Source of the DNA: Gallionella sp.
GTDB taxonomy: Bacteria; Pseudomonadota; Gammaproteobacteria; Burkholderiales; Gallionellaceae
Direction of reading: 5' to 3'
NCBI GenBank assembly: GCA_030645955.1
Contig: JAUSMR010000215.1
Coordinates: 1 to 50,000, forward strand
DNA: 50,000 bases
Shown here: one piece after another, positions 35,755 to 45,566 of the stretch
Numbering within the stretch: position 1 is the first letter of the stretch
Layout of the letters: the number at the start of each line of letters is the position of its first letter
Notes under the pieces: model-generated
What the model was told of the DNA's origin: nothing
Database searches by the model: none
Seen by the model: the letters and a program-made list of their open reading frames with translations, nothing else
Program-made: the position numbers and the translations under genes

Positions 35755-36957
35755 GTGTTAATTCAGCAAACAAACAAACTTTTTCTATTGGGTCTATTCT
35801 TCTTGGCAGGCTTGGCACCGATGCTACAAACTAGTGCCGCACAAGCCGTAGCAGTAGCCGAACACGAGTCGGATAACAGGCTGGTCATTCGCGTTGGCGC
35901 CAACCGCCTTATAAAAACCATCGCCGGAGCGGCAGCGCGCGCCAAGGATGGCGACACTGTGGAGGTGGATGCCGGGGACTACGTAGGTGATGTGGCCGTA
36001 TGGTCAAAAAACAATTTAACCTTGCGCGCCATTGGCGGGAGGGCGCGCCTGATCGCCAACGGCGCGGCAGCGGAAGGCAAAGGTATCTGGGTGGTACGAG
36101 GTGGGCACATGACGGTGGAAGGCTTCGACTTCTCCGGTGCCCGGGTAGCAGACAAGAATGGCGCAGGCATCCGGCTGGAAAATGGCATGCTGACTGTGCG
36201 AGACTGTACATTTACCGACAACCAGAACGGCATACTGACAAGCAGTACCCCTCAGTCCGAACTGGAAGTGGTGAACAGCGAATTCGGCCATAACGGCGAT
36301 GGAAGCGGACAAAGCCATAACTTGTACGTCGGCGAAATCGCCCGCCTGACGGTGACCGGCAGTTACTTTCACCACGCCAAGGTCGGACACCTGCTCAAAA
36401 GCCGGGCCGCCGTGAACCACATTCTGTACAACCGGCTGACCGACGAGCTGGGCGGACGTGCCAGTTACGAGCTGGAGTTTGCCAATGGCGGCGTGGCCTA
36501 TGTAGTGGGCAACATCATCCAGCAGAGCTCACAAACGGAGAACCCACACCTTATCTCGTATGGGGCCGAGGGCTACAAGTGGCCAAAGAACGAGCTTTAC
36601 CTGGTCAACAACACACTGGTGGACAACCGACCCCAGGGCGGCGTGTTTCTGCGTGTCAAACCCGGCAATGTGATTGTGAAAGCGGTGAACAACCTGCTGG
36701 TGGGACGCGGCAAGCTCGACTCCGCTGGGCCTGGCGACTACCGCAACAATTTCACGGTGGACTGGGATGAGTTTGAGCTGGCCGCACGTGAGGATTACCG
36801 GCTCAAGCGCAACTCCAAACTGCTGGGTAAAGCCGTAGACGCGGGCCTGGCCAATGGACTGGCCCTGATGCCCAACAGTGAGTATGTGCACCCGCGAAAA
36901 ACCACGCGACTCAATGGTCCAGTGCGGCATCTCGGTGCGCTGCAAAGCCTCAAGTAG
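35755..36957 (+). CDS. Secreted right-handed parallel beta-helix protein
   Basis: 400 residues, GTG start at 35755. A clear signal peptide (NKLFLLGLFFLAGLAPMLQT, cleavage near SAAQA) sends it to the periplasm or beyond. The mature part has short repeating beta-helix coils: DGDTVEVDAGDYVGDVAVWS, NLTLRAIGGRARLIANG, HMTVEGFDFSGARV, MLTVRDCTFTDNQNGIL, LEVVNSEFGHN and LTVTGSYFHHA. Such folds occur in polysaccharide lyases and epimerases, and in carbohydrate-binding structural proteins. No catalytic set was identified. It is followed by the asparagine synthetase homologue 19 bp later. Confidence 0.82.
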   Translation: MLIQQTNKLFLLGLFFLAGLAPMLQTSAAQAVAVAEHESDNRLVIRVGANRLIKTIAGAAARAKDGDTVEVDAGDYVGDVAVWSKNNLTLRAIGGRARLIANGAAAEGKGIWVVRGGHMTVEGFDFSGARVADKNGAGIRLENGMLTVRDCTFTDNQNGILTSSTPQSELEVVNSEFGHNGDGSGQSHNLYVGEIARLTVTGSYFHHAKVGHLLKSRAAVNHILYNRLTDELGGRASYELEFANGGVAYVVGNIIQQSSQTENPHLISYGAEGYKWPKNELYLVNNTLVDNRPQGGVFLRVKPGNVIVKAVNNLLVGRGKLDSAGPGDYRNNFTVDWDEFELAAREDYRLKRNSKLLGKAVDAGLANGLALMPNSEYVHPRKTTRLNGPVRHLGALQSLK

Positions 36958-36976
36958 AACCCCTTTTTTCTTTTGA

Positions 36977-38656
36977 ATGAGCTGCCTCATGCCTGATCAG
37001 GATTCATCGCTGGCACTGGGTTCGCCCCGCTTCTCCGACCCCCGCCTGGCCAGCCTGGCTTCAGGAAAGAGCGTACTGGCAGCCTGGCGCGAGGCCTTGA
37101 CTCAGGGGGCGCAGGCAGCCAGCGGCGTGACTGGCGACTTTGCCGTGGGGCTGCGCGAGCCCGGTGGCCGCACCTTTCTGGCGGTGGACCGCTTTGCCAT
37201 CCGCACGCTGTGCTACCGCGTGGACAATGGCCTGCTGCGGTTTGCGGCTCGTGCCGATGAACTGGCTAACACCGGTACACAAATTGACCCACAAGCGATT
37301 TTTGACTACCTGTACTTTCACGTCATCCCGTCGCCACGCACCATTTACAAAGGCATTTACCGGCTACCGCCCGGGCACTATGCGCTATTTGAAAATGGGC
37401 AGCTCACTGTGGCGCCTTATTGGGTGCCAAGCTTCGAGGAACAGCGCGATGCCTCTTTTAGCGCGCTGAAAGATGAGTTCAGGCAGCTGCTACGTAACGC
37501 AGTGGCGATGCAGCTTGATGGCAGCAAACCAGCCTGCTTTTTGAGCGGCGGCACCGACAGCTCCACCGTAGCGGGCATGGCGGCCCTGGCCGGTGGCAAA
37601 ACTGTCGGCACCTACTCGATCGGCTTTGACGTGCAAGGCTATGACGAGATGGAATTTGCCCGTTACGCGGCCAAACAGTTCAAGACCGAGCACCACGAAT
37701 ATTACGTAACGCCCGACGACTTGGTGCGAAGCATCCCGGCCGTGGCGGCGAATTTTGACCAGCCGTTTGGCAATTCGTCCGCCCTGCCCTCTTACTTCTG
37801 CGCAAAGATGGCGCGTGAAGACGGTGTGAGCAAGCTGCTGGCGGGCGACGGCGGTGACGAACTGTTTGGCGGCAATACTCGCTATGCAAAGCAACGGGTA
37901 TTCGGCTGGTATGCCCACATTCCCGGCCTTCTTAAGACGGGAATGATGGAGCCGCTGCTGGGCACGCGCGCCGCAGCGGTTTTCGCCCTGACCCGAAAGG
38001 CCGGCAGCTACGTAGAACAGGCCCGCGTGCCTATGCCCGACCGGCTGCAGATGTACAACCTGATCACCCGCTTGGGCGTGAGCGAGGTGTTGACACCCCA
38101 ACTACTGGCACAAATCGACACCACCGGCCCCCTGCGGCTGCAACGCGAGGTGTGGCAAAACCCCCAGGGCTGCAGCCACCTGAACCAGGAGCTGGCCTTT
38201 GATTGGCGCTTTACCCTGGCCGAGAGTGACCTGCCCAAGGTACTGGGCGCCACCGGCTTTGCCGGGGTGGGGGTGGGCTTTCCGATGCTGGATGACCGGC
38301 TGCTGGCGTTCTCACTCAAGCTGCCTACAGAGTACAAGCTCAAAGGACAAAAGCTGCGCTGGTTCTTCAAGGAGGCGTTGCGCGGTTTTCTGCCGGACGA
38401 GATACTAACCAAGAAGAAGCAGGGCTTTGGCCTGCCGTTTGGCGTGTGGGCCAACACCCACCCCGCCCTCAAGGCCCTGGCCACCGACTCGCTACATAGC
38501 CTAGCCAAGCGTGGCGTGGTGCGGGCAGATTTTATTCAGACCCTTCTGACCCAGCGGCTGCCCGAGCACCCGGGCTACTATGGCGAGATGGTGTGGATCT
38601 TGATGATGCTTGAGCAGTGGCTAAGGGCGAAGGCGCCTGCATGTCGTCTGGCTTGA
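36977..38656 (+). CDS. Asparagine synthetase-like amidotransferase with truncated glutaminase domain
   Basis: 559 residues. The C-terminal ATP-pyrophosphatase domain is intact: FLSGGTDSSTVAGMA (PP-loop at 188-202), TYSIGFDVQGYDEMEFAR, LAGDGGDELFGG and KKKQGFGLPFGVW. The N-terminal glutaminase half is shortened: it starts close to GDFAVGL (53-59) and lacks the catalytic Cys2 and the preceding strands, so glutamine cannot be hydrolysed in the usual way. Related proteins are common beside XrtA loci. It may use free ammonia, or adenylate a carboxyl group for another nucleophile. It probably modifies a uronic-acid or acyl carboxylate of the polymer, by inference. Confidence 0.85.
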   Translation: MSCLMPDQDSSLALGSPRFSDPRLASLASGKSVLAAWREALTQGAQAASGVTGDFAVGLREPGGRTFLAVDRFAIRTLCYRVDNGLLRFAARADELANTGTQIDPQAIFDYLYFHVIPSPRTIYKGIYRLPPGHYALFENGQLTVAPYWVPSFEEQRDASFSALKDEFRQLLRNAVAMQLDGSKPACFLSGGTDSSTVAGMAALAGGKTVGTYSIGFDVQGYDEMEFARYAAKQFKTEHHEYYVTPDDLVRSIPAVAANFDQPFGNSSALPSYFCAKMAREDGVSKLLAGDGGDELFGGNTRYAKQRVFGWYAHIPGLLKTGMMEPLLGTRAAAVFALTRKAGSYVEQARVPMPDRLQMYNLITRLGVSEVLTPQLLAQIDTTGPLRLQREVWQNPQGCSHLNQELAFDWRFTLAESDLPKVLGATGFAGVGVGFPMLDDRLLAFSLKLPTEYKLKGQKLRWFFKEALRGFLPDEILTKKKQGFGLPFGVWANTHPALKALATDSLHSLAKRGVVRADFIQTLLTQRLPEHPGYYGEMVWILMMLEQWLRAKAPACRLA

Positions 38657-38666
38657 CTCACACGAC

Positions 38667-39656
38667 ATGCCCCCCGCCCAGCCAGTCGCAATGAACGTCT
38701 TTCTGACCTTTGACATTGAAGTGTGGTGCAACGGCTGGGACGATCTGGACCGCGCTTTCCCAGGCAGTTTTCAGCGGTATGTCTATGGCCGCTCGCCCGA
38801 TGGCGACTATGCTTTGCCCAAGACGCTTGCTATTCTTAATCAACATGGTCTCAAGGGGGTTTTCTTTGTCGAGCCGTTATTCGCCACCCGCTTTGGCGCA
38901 GAGCACCTCGAAATTATCGTCAGATTGATTCGCGAGGCCGGGCACGAAATTCAGTTGCATCTGCATCCGGAATGGACTGATGAGGCCAGAGAGCCCATCA
39001 TTGAAAACTGTGCCACCAAGCGGCAGCACCTGAGCTACTACACGCTCAACGAACAGACCGCGTTGATTGCCCACGGGAAGAAGATGCTGGAGGCAGCCGG
39101 CAGCGGACCGATCTGCGCCTTCCGCTCGGGCAGCTTTGCCGCCAATAGGGACACCTTTGAAGCGCTGCGCCGCAATGCAATTTGGCTGGACACCAGCTTG
39201 AACCGTTGCTATGCCGTGAGTGCGCCGGATTTGCGCCGGGAACATGCGTTCAATACTGCCTTCGTAGTGGAAGGGGTAACCACCTATCCCGTGACGGTGC
39301 TGAAGGACGGCTTCGGCAAAGATCGCCCCGCACAGGTAGGCGCCTGTAGCTTGAGTGAGATGCGTGATGCGTTGCTGAGCGCGCAACAAGCGGGAGTGCG
39401 CGATTTTGTGGTGGTGTCGCACAACTTTGAAATGCTCAAGCCCGGATCTCCCGCGCCGGACTGGATCGTGGTGAAACGGTTTGAGCGTTTGTGCGCTTTT
39501 CTGGCTCAACAGGCAGAAAAGTTCAATGTGCGCGGCTTCGGCGAGGACTTGCGACTCACGGCAGGAAGCCAACAGGCCCCGCCGGAGCCCCAGGCGAAAT
39601 GGCTTTCAACCAGCCAGCGTTACGTGGAGCAGATTTGGCGCCGCTTGCAGCTGTGA
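38667..39656 (+). CDS. NodB/CE4-like polysaccharide deacetylase-fold protein
   Basis: 329 residues from ATG 38667; ATG 38691 would shorten it by eight and start right at the fold. FLTFDIEVWCNGWDD holds the metal-site Asp of the CE4 family, LKGVFFVEPLFATRFG the next strand, and GHEIQLHLHPEW an H-x-H in place of the usual H-x3-H. FRSGSFAANRDTFEALR and VVVSHNFEMLK complete the barrel. It resembles the group of long NodB-like proteins in exopolysaccharide loci. No signal peptide is visible, so a cytoplasmic sugar intermediate is a possible substrate. It follows the previous gene after 10 bp. Confidence 0.8.
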   Translation: MPPAQPVAMNVFLTFDIEVWCNGWDDLDRAFPGSFQRYVYGRSPDGDYALPKTLAILNQHGLKGVFFVEPLFATRFGAEHLEIIVRLIREAGHEIQLHLHPEWTDEAREPIIENCATKRQHLSYYTLNEQTALIAHGKKMLEAAGSGPICAFRSGSFAANRDTFEALRRNAIWLDTSLNRCYAVSAPDLRREHAFNTAFVVEGVTTYPVTVLKDGFGKDRPAQVGACSLSEMRDALLSAQQAGVRDFVVVSHNFEMLKPGSPAPDWIVVKRFERLCAFLAQQAEKFNVRGFGEDLRLTAGSQQAPPEPQAKWLSTSQRYVEQIWRRLQL

Positions 39657-39911
39657 GACTGCCGCAATTCATGAGATCGCCAAACCATGGCCTGCATCCG
39701 CCAAGGCAGCGTGGTTCAGTCTTGCGGGCTGATGAATGCTCCTATTTATGGCGAGGGTGGCAGTCAGAAGGGGAAGCTCCACAGACAAACAGGCAGACGC
39801 AGCACTTAAGCCATATCAGGCGCCGATGAGTTCGCCGTTGTGGAACAATGGATTGCGTTTTACCGAACAAACGGCATCGCGACTGCTTTAAATATTATTC
39901 TTGAGGAAGAC
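39657..39911 (+). other. Short intergenic stretch, no recognised content
   Basis: 255 bp between the deacetylase and the methyltransferase. Open frames here (39840 GTG) do not look like protein and lack ribosome sites. Nothing recognised. Confidence 0.4.
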
Positions 39912-40772
39912 ATGAAGTCTAAGGCACCGAAGATTCAGAATGAGGCCGCTCGCGAGCGATTTCGATCCGCCGCCGGCCGCCTGTGGCCCAACGCAGACTC
40001 CCTATGGGTCGGGGGATATGTTGAATATGAATGGCAACACGGCCGCCATATTTTCGAAAGCGCGAACCTGGTCCGTACCGGATGTAATGTTCTGGAGTTC
40101 GGCTGCAATGTCGGTGCGACCTCGGTGGTGCTGGCGGCGATGGGCGCGAATGTGACTGCTATCGACGTCAATCCCGACTACGTGGAAATCGCGCGGCTGA
40201 ATTCCGAGTGTTATGGGCTGGAAAGCCGCATCCGGTTTGTGCATGTTGCCGATACCACGCACCTGCCGTTCGACGGAGAACAATTCGATCTCGTTACCTG
40301 CAACAGCGTTCTCGAGTACGTTCCACACGCAGCCCTGAGGTCGGTCCAGCGCGAAATCGATCGGGTACTCAAGCCGGGCGGGACTATTGCAGTTCTGGGA
40401 ACCAGCAGCCGAATGTGGCCGCGCGAAGTGCACTCCGGCCGCTGGCTGGTCAATTACCTGCCGCGGCGGATCGATGCGATGTTCGGTAGCGATATTCAGC
40501 GCGGCGTTTTCCCATGGCACCTTCGATACGGGTTTGGCGGCCACTATCAAGACAGCGGTCTGGAGGATGACGGTGCGAGCTATCTTGAGGCAAGAAAAAA
40601 AATAGGGAGCGGCTCACTCAAGAGTACGCTGATGAAAACCGCGGTTCACTTACTTTCCCCGCTAGGGATATCGGTCGGTCTATTGACCCCAAACATTTCC
40701 TTGCTGTTGTGCAAGGATAAACGCGTTCGCGCCGGGGACTCTGAAGAACCGAACCTTAACTCACGCCTGTAA
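39912..40772 (+). CDS. SAM-dependent methyltransferase
   Basis: 286 residues from ATG 39912, preceded by GAGGAAG with a short spacer; a GTG 72 bp upstream is less likely. The class I core is clear: VLEFGCNVGATSVVLAAMGA (motif I), VTAIDVNPDYVEIARL (acidic loop), FDLVTCNSVLEYVPHAAL and RVLKPGGTIAVLG. The C-terminal third contains FPWHLRYGFGGHYQDSG, then a hydrophobic segment. It faces the convergent UDP-glucose dehydrogenase gene 122 bp away. Likely a sugar O-methyltransferase of the polymer, but the target is unknown. Confidence 0.85.
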   Translation: MKSKAPKIQNEAARERFRSAAGRLWPNADSLWVGGYVEYEWQHGRHIFESANLVRTGCNVLEFGCNVGATSVVLAAMGANVTAIDVNPDYVEIARLNSECYGLESRIRFVHVADTTHLPFDGEQFDLVTCNSVLEYVPHAALRSVQREIDRVLKPGGTIAVLGTSSRMWPREVHSGRWLVNYLPRRIDAMFGSDIQRGVFPWHLRYGFGGHYQDSGLEDDGASYLEARKKIGSGSLKSTLMKTAVHLLSPLGISVGLLTPNISLLLCKDKRVRAGDSEEPNLNSRL

Positions 40773-40894
40773 TTGACTCTCTGGCCGTAGTTCACCGATT
40801 TTACAGCTTAGGATTAGTGGCTTGCTTCCCAAGTCTCGACTACACGCAAAGGCCTTAAGCCCCACAAACGCGACGGAGAGTTGACAAAGACAGG

Positions 40895-42217
40895 TTACCG
40901 TCCAACCGGGAAATACTCCATCCCCTGCAAACGCACAAGCTTGGGGTCATAGACGTTGCGACCGTCAAAAATCAGTGGCAGTTTGAGTTTGGCTTTGATG
41001 GCAGCAAAGTCTGGGCTGCGGAACTCCTTCCACTCGGTCACGATGACCAGCGCATCGGCGTCATCCAGCGCGTGCATCGGATTTTCGGCATAGGTCAGGC
41101 GGGGCTCGGCGCCAAAGATGCGCTTGGCATCGTGCATGGCTGCTGGGTCATATGCCATGACGGTCGCACCGGCGGTCAGCAGGTCGGCCACCAGTTCGCG
41201 GCTGGGCGCATCCCGCATGTCGTCCGTGTTGGGCTTGAAAGCCAGACCCCACAGTGCAAAATGTTTGCCCGTCAGGTTCTCGCCCAAGCGTATCTTGATC
41301 TTTTTACCCAGCACATGCTTTTGGGCGTCATTCGCGGCTTCGACGGCAACCAGCACCTTCAGGTCCAGACCGGCCTCATCCGCGGCGGTCTTGATCAAAG
41401 CTTTCACATCCTTGGGAAAGCACGAGCCGCCATAGCCACAGCCCGGGTACAAAAAGTCGTAGCCAATGCGCGGGTCCGAGCCAATGCCTTGGCGCACCAT
41501 CTCGATGTCGGCGCCCAGCTTCTCGGCTAGGTTGGCCAACTCATTCATGAAGCTGATGCGGGTGGCCAGCATAGCGTTGGCGGCGTACTTGGTCAGCTCG
41601 GCGCTGCGCAAATCGGTCACAATCAGGCGCTCGCGGTTGCGCTGGAAGGGTGCGTACAGCGCGCGCATAAGATGCACAGCCTGCTCGTTGTCAGCGCCCA
41701 CCACAATGCGGTCCGGCCGCATGAAGTCCTCCACCGCGGCGCCTTCCTTCAAAAACTCGGGGTTGGACACCACCGCATAGGGCGTGTCCACACCGCGCTT
41801 TTTTAACTCGTCGGCGATCGCGGCGCACACCTTGTCGGCCGTGCCCACCGGCACGGTGCTTTTGTCTACCACTACTTTGTAGTCCGTCATCAAGCGCCCG
41901 ATGTTGCGGGCAGCCGCTAGCACATGCTGAAGGTCAGCCGAGCCGTCTTCATCTGGCGGCGTGCCCACGGCAATGAACTGGATAGTGCCGTGCTGCACTG
42001 CGCGCTCGACGTTGATGGTGAAGTGCAGCCGCCCGGCCGCCATATTGCGGCGCACCATGTCCTGCAGGCCGGGCTCGTAGATAGGGATACCGCCTTCTTC
42101 CAGGATGCGAATCTTCTCGGCATCCACATCCAGGCACAGCACATCGTTGCCCACCTCGGCCAGGCAAGTGCCACTCACAAGGCCAACATAACCGGCGCCA
42201 ATAACAGTGATTTTCAT
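40895..42217 (-). CDS. ugd: UDP-glucose 6-dehydrogenase
   Basis: 440-residue NAD-dependent dehydrogenase oxidising UDP-glucose to UDP-glucuronate. [20 protein letters not shown] is the N-terminal NAD-binding fold, [14 protein letters not shown] and [15 protein letters not shown] follow, and [20 protein letters not shown] carries the conserved K210. [14 protein letters not shown] has the catalytic C266. The C-terminal [18 protein letters not shown] completes the family. Its presence indicates uronic acid in the polysaccharide, consistent with the carboxylate-modifying amidotransferases nearby. It is the last gene of the leftward operon, 39 bp after the methyltransferase. Confidence 0.95.
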   Translation of the reverse strand: MKITVIGAGYVGLVSGTCLAEVGNDVLCLDVDAEKIRILEEGGIPIYEPGLQDMVRRNMAAGRLHFTINVERAVQHGTIQFIAVGTPPDEDGSADLQHVLAAARNIGRLMTDYKVVVDKSTVPVGTADKVCAAIADELKKRGVDTPYAVVSNPEFLKEGAAVEDFMRPDRIVVGADNEQAVHLMRALYAPFQRNRERLIVTDLRSAELTKYAANAMLATRISFMNELANLAEKLGADIEMVRQGIGSDPRIGYDFLYPGCGYGGSCFPKDVKALIKTAADEAGLDLKVLVAVEAANDAQKHVLGKKIKIRLGENLTGKHFALWGLAFKPNTDDMRDAPSRELVADLLTAGATVMAYDPAAMHDAKRIFGAEPRLTYAENPMHALDDADALVIVTEWKEFRSPDFAAIKAKLKLPLIFDGRNVYDPKLVRLQGMEYFPVGR

Positions 42218-42256
42218 GGATTGATCAGATAAATGATGTAGCCGAAAAACAGGGGC

Positions 42257-43084
42257 TCAATGCTTCCAGGCCACCACAAGCGTATAGGGTGTGATGACAT
42301 GCCCCAAAAATCGCAGCGGCGCAAGCGCACGCACAGCACTCAGGACCGTGCGCGCCGATGAACTTTTTTTGCGTGCGTCGATGATGTCAAGGCGATCCAT
42401 ACAGGAAAATCCCTTTGGTTCAAGGTAGTCACGAAGGCTGTAATAACTGAACCAGTTCACGGCAGGATACTTGGCGAAGTTTGCGACACTTGGCCAGTCC
42501 GTCACTGCCCGGCGCTCGAAATAACGCTTTAGTCTGCCTGGATACCAGCTGTACAGCGGCAGATTGAACTCTTCCTGCCGCGGGCACAACTTGCTGCTCG
42601 TGTTGATATAGATAAGCCCCTTCGGTCGCAAAACGCGAATGGCCTCTTCAACACAAGATTTCCAGTCCGATACATGTTCGAGCAATTCCGGCAGCAGGCA
42701 AATATCCATCGATGAATCTGCGCACGGCAAGTCAGTTGCGGTACCAACGTCGAATCGCGAATCCAGATTTTGCTGATTCGCCCGGTCTCGGGCCAGTTGA
42801 ATTAACGGCTCACTGATGTCAACGCCCCGGTACCGGTGGCCGCGTTCCAGCCAGAACTTCGATTGGGCACCTGCGCCGCAGCCAATGTCCAGCACATCAA
42901 GCTTCCGGGCGTCACCCGCTAATTCAAATAGGCGCAACAGCGTGTCACAGGTTGATCGGAATCCATCCAGCGCTTTAGGCGAACGACTTTGTTGTTCGTA
43001 ATACTCATAAAAGTCCTGGTGCGAGCCCGTGTCCCAGCCTTCAGTTGTATGGCCTGCTGTTTGCAGCGTCGATTTTTCGTTCAT
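42257..43084 (-). CDS. SAM-dependent methyltransferase
   Basis: 275 residues from ATG 43084. LDVLDIGCGAGAQSKFWLER is motif I, YRGVDISEPLIQLARDRANQ motif II and SMDICLLPELLEHVSDWKSC motif III/IV; VLRPKGLIYINTSSKLC follows. The C-terminal segment with AVNWFSYYSLRDYLEPKGF may form an acceptor lid. Ubiquinone-synthesis-type methyltransferases share the core, but the operon (deacetylase upstream, ugd downstream) points to polysaccharide methylation. It lies 32 bp after the deacetylase gene. Confidence 0.88.
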   Translation of the reverse strand: MNEKSTLQTAGHTTEGWDTGSHQDFYEYYEQQSRSPKALDGFRSTCDTLLRLFELAGDARKLDVLDIGCGAGAQSKFWLERGHRYRGVDISEPLIQLARDRANQQNLDSRFDVGTATDLPCADSSMDICLLPELLEHVSDWKSCVEEAIRVLRPKGLIYINTSSKLCPRQEEFNLPLYSWYPGRLKRYFERRAVTDWPSVANFAKYPAVNWFSYYSLRDYLEPKGFSCMDRLDIIDARKKSSSARTVLSAVRALAPLRFLGHVITPYTLVVAWKH

Positions 43085-43116
43085 ATTGTTTTCCCCGGAC
43101 CAATTGTTGAGGTAGC

Positions 43117-44088
43117 TCAGGCCAGCGCACAGACAGAAGCGGGTTTGCCCAGCATGGCGTTACGCGTCATTCTCGCAGCGAACATGGTCATTGACTTGTC
43201 CCATGGTGTGAAACGCGGCAACTGACACAGATCGCTTTGCCAATCAGAGACACCGTGCGCGGTGGTAACCGCCGCCTCAAATTGCAGTGCCTTGACTAAC
43301 GCCACATGCTCAGCTGCATAGTCCTTCCCTGGGCGGCCGTTTGGATAGGCGAACGTGCGAATCCGTTTGCCCGTTATTTCTTCTAATCGCCTCTTGCCCT
43401 CTGAAATTTCGGCGTGCGCGGCTTCGAGATCGAGAGTGGTCAAGACGGTGTGAGCCACGGTATGCCCGCCGATCTCGACCCCTCGATCAGACAATTTTTT
43501 CAACTGGGCGGTGGTCATCATTAAATCGTTCGGCAATGCCCCGCAACGAACGGATTGAACCATTCGACCCACCACTTCTTCGCGCTCGCGGGGAGGCAAG
43601 AATCTGACGATGGCAAGAATTGACTTGATCGCGTTACGGCGATCCTCCTGACTGCCAACACGATGCAGACCCAGACCCAGACTCTGTAGATCCAGCAATG
43701 GCCCCGCAACGCGGGCGACAAACTCGATCACTGTGTCATTGAACATGCGTCCTCCGTCCAGGTAGCCCGTCGCGACAAACACGGTCGCCGGCAAACCATG
43801 GCGCTCCAGGATGGGCTGTGCAATGGTCAGGTTATCGGCATAGCCATCGTCAAAGGTTATGCAGCAAGCACGCCTGGGGATGCGAGAATTTTTTAGCGCA
43901 TCAACCGCATCCATGAGTGGCATCACTGCAAAGTGACGTGCTAGAAACGCCATTTGTCGCTCAAACGTCTCGGCGTCCACTTCGCCGATCCGTAATGGGT
44001 CAGGATGCGGCAATACGCGGTGATAAATCAATATGGTTAACTTTGGTACAGAACCAGGCCACACCAGCAAAGGAAGGCTTTCAATCAT
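43117..44088 (-). CDS. Polysaccharide deacetylase (CE4 family)
   Basis: 323-residue NodB-domain protein. CITFDDGYADN carries the catalytic base D80 and metal ligand D81; VEIGGHTVAHTVLTTL supplies H209 and H213 of the H-x3-H zinc site; FAYPNGRPGKDY has the conserved Arg. The start is in an ATGA overlap with the ligase stop, so the two are translated together. It lacks a clear signal peptide, though the N-terminus is mildly hydrophobic (ESLPLLVWPGSVPKLTILIY). Probably removes N-acetyl groups from a polymer or lipid-linked sugar. Confidence 0.92.
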   Translation of the reverse strand: MIESLPLLVWPGSVPKLTILIYHRVLPHPDPLRIGEVDAETFERQMAFLARHFAVMPLMDAVDALKNSRIPRRACCITFDDGYADNLTIAQPILERHGLPATVFVATGYLDGGRMFNDTVIEFVARVAGPLLDLQSLGLGLHRVGSQEDRRNAIKSILAIVRFLPPREREEVVGRMVQSVRCGALPNDLMMTTAQLKKLSDRGVEIGGHTVAHTVLTTLDLEAAHAEISEGKRRLEEITGKRIRTFAYPNGRPGKDYAAEHVALVKALQFEAAVTTAHGVSDWQSDLCQLPRFTPWDKSMTMFAARMTRNAMLGKPASVCALA

Positions 44089-45398
44089 TTGGATGCCGCC
44101 TTTTGCAAGCGTATCGCGCTCGCCACAGACTCAACCCGAGAATTCTGAAAAGCCTCCGTGGCGAGCTCCTTCCTGACTATTTCGCGGAGCACTACAAGCA
44201 TGACGACAATATAGTAGGGGAAATCGTAGTAAGTCAAACTCAAAAATGCGCCGCCAACCGCGTAGCCGACGAGGCTCACTTGTGACATTGAGGCCAGATC
44301 ATGCGCCCACGCCATATCTTTTCGACTACGTGTATTTTTTATCACCCAACGGCCACTCAACCAAGCCAGCCCGAATACCGACAAGAAAAGGAACAACCCT
44401 ATAAAGCCATGCTCTCCAAGCATCTGGAAATAAATGCTGTGCGCGGCATGAACATCCATCGGGTCGGGTGCATATCGTGCAAACAGATCGGACGTATAGA
44501 TATTGAACCCTCCCCCAATCGGAAAACGATCGCTGGCGAGGTTCCACGCCATCCACCAGGCATTGATGCGACCGAGCGCAGATGAGTCAATGCTGAAGTT
44601 CTCGATCGTATTCATACGCCCTGTCCAACTCTCGGGCATCATCGCAACGATGGCTGGTAGCGTAGCGAGAATGAAAATGGCGGTCATCGCCTTGTTGCGG
44701 CTTTTGAGCCATAAAAAACCCGCCATCGCGAGTAGCGCGAGCAAGGCACCACGCGAATATGACCCAACGGCCGAGGCAGTGCAAAGAACCATCGCTGCAA
44801 GGCACCCGCGACGAATCCAGAGATTTTCCGAATGCAGCTGCAAATACCGAAACAGGGGCACTGACATGATGATGGCCAAAGCGACGGTATTGTTGTCACT
44901 GATGAAACTACTATCTGGACCCCACACCTTGTAGCTACCACGCGTGGCAATCGTAAACAAGCCCCCCTTGATACCGTAGAAACCGACCGAAAGCGCCAGC
45001 ACCCAGGTGAGTTTATGAAGCTCATCCCTGTTACCCACAAGAAAAAACGCAATCAGCACCATGACCTGAATTTTGATTACCCGTAACCAGAGTGAGAGCT
45101 CACCGTCGGAATGAAATGAGAAAGGCGGTGATACACACACCCATAACACCATGCTAATCAGGCAGAGCGTGATGCCGTTTACGGGAAATGTGTACAAATT
45201 CTTGAGGTGAACCAAAATGCTTGCGAACGTGACTACTGCGATAACCATAGCGAACGGCATACTGTAGGCAAAACCCCAGGCGAGTCGGTGCGGGTTCATG
45301 AGGCTTAGCCACACCCACATCAGCAAGCCCCAATACGGGCGTTTCAGGATGAACGGGATTGATCCGAAAACAAACGCTGCAAGGAGCAGATCACGCAT
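44085..45398 (-). CDS. Putative O-glycosylation ligase / Wzy-like protein, exosortase A system-associated
   Basis: 437-residue membrane protein with about 11-12 helices. The start MRDLLLAAFVFGSIPFILKR, the segment KGGLFTIATRGSYKVWGPDS, SDNNTVALAIIMSVPL and VGSYSRGALLALLAMAGFLW are hallmarks of the XrtA-associated ligase family; a large periplasmic loop contains NIYTSDLFARYAPDP and AAHSIYFQMLGEHGFIG with the Wzy-C-like His. It probably polymerises or ligates lipid-linked glycan on the periplasmic side. It is preceded by the broken gene mosaic 45402-46479, which contains pieces of a second copy. Confidence 0.93.
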   Translation of the reverse strand: MRDLLLAAFVFGSIPFILKRPYWGLLMWVWLSLMNPHRLAWGFAYSMPFAMVIAVVTFASILVHLKNLYTFPVNGITLCLISMVLWVCVSPPFSFHSDGELSLWLRVIKIQVMVLIAFFLVGNRDELHKLTWVLALSVGFYGIKGGLFTIATRGSYKVWGPDSSFISDNNTVALAIIMSVPLFRYLQLHSENLWIRRGCLAAMVLCTASAVGSYSRGALLALLAMAGFLWLKSRNKAMTAIFILATLPAIVAMMPESWTGRMNTIENFSIDSSALGRINAWWMAWNLASDRFPIGGGFNIYTSDLFARYAPDPMDVHAAHSIYFQMLGEHGFIGLFLFLSVFGLAWLSGRWVIKNTRSRKDMAWAHDLASMSQVSLVGYAVGGAFLSLTYYDFPYYIVVMLVVLREIVRKELATEAFQNSRVESVASAIRLQKAASK

Positions 45399-45401
45399 GA
45401 T

Positions 45402-45566
45402 TCAGGCCCCTTTCCGGAGTGCGTTGCTTGACGCCAGGATCGACTCAAATACGCGCAACTGGCCCGCCGTGGTGTCGTCCCAGCTGAACTGTTCTGCATC
45501 CCGCCGGGTCGCTAGACGGTCGGGCATCAGCACACCAGCTTCCGGCACGGCAACCACCTCGGGCGT
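45402..45566 (-). pseudogene. C-terminal fragment of a GT4 glycosyltransferase
   Basis: 54 codons ending in a stop 3 bp before the ligase start. TPEVVAVPEAGVLMPDRLAT and RRDAEQFSWDDTTAGQLRVF match the end of GT4 enzymes such as the intact neighbour (TPEVVAEDVAGRLVDQRDGG and AEKFSWQSTTNAQSALFHEI), but are clearly a diverged second copy. It is joined in frame at VWG to a ligase fragment. The first 85 percent of the gene is missing. Confidence 0.82.

Noticed and set aside
35740..35757. TGGCA-containing string before the beta-helix gene as a -24/-12 (sigma-54) promoter
   Set aside because: The -12 element (TTGC at the right spacing) is missing, and the string abuts the start codon.
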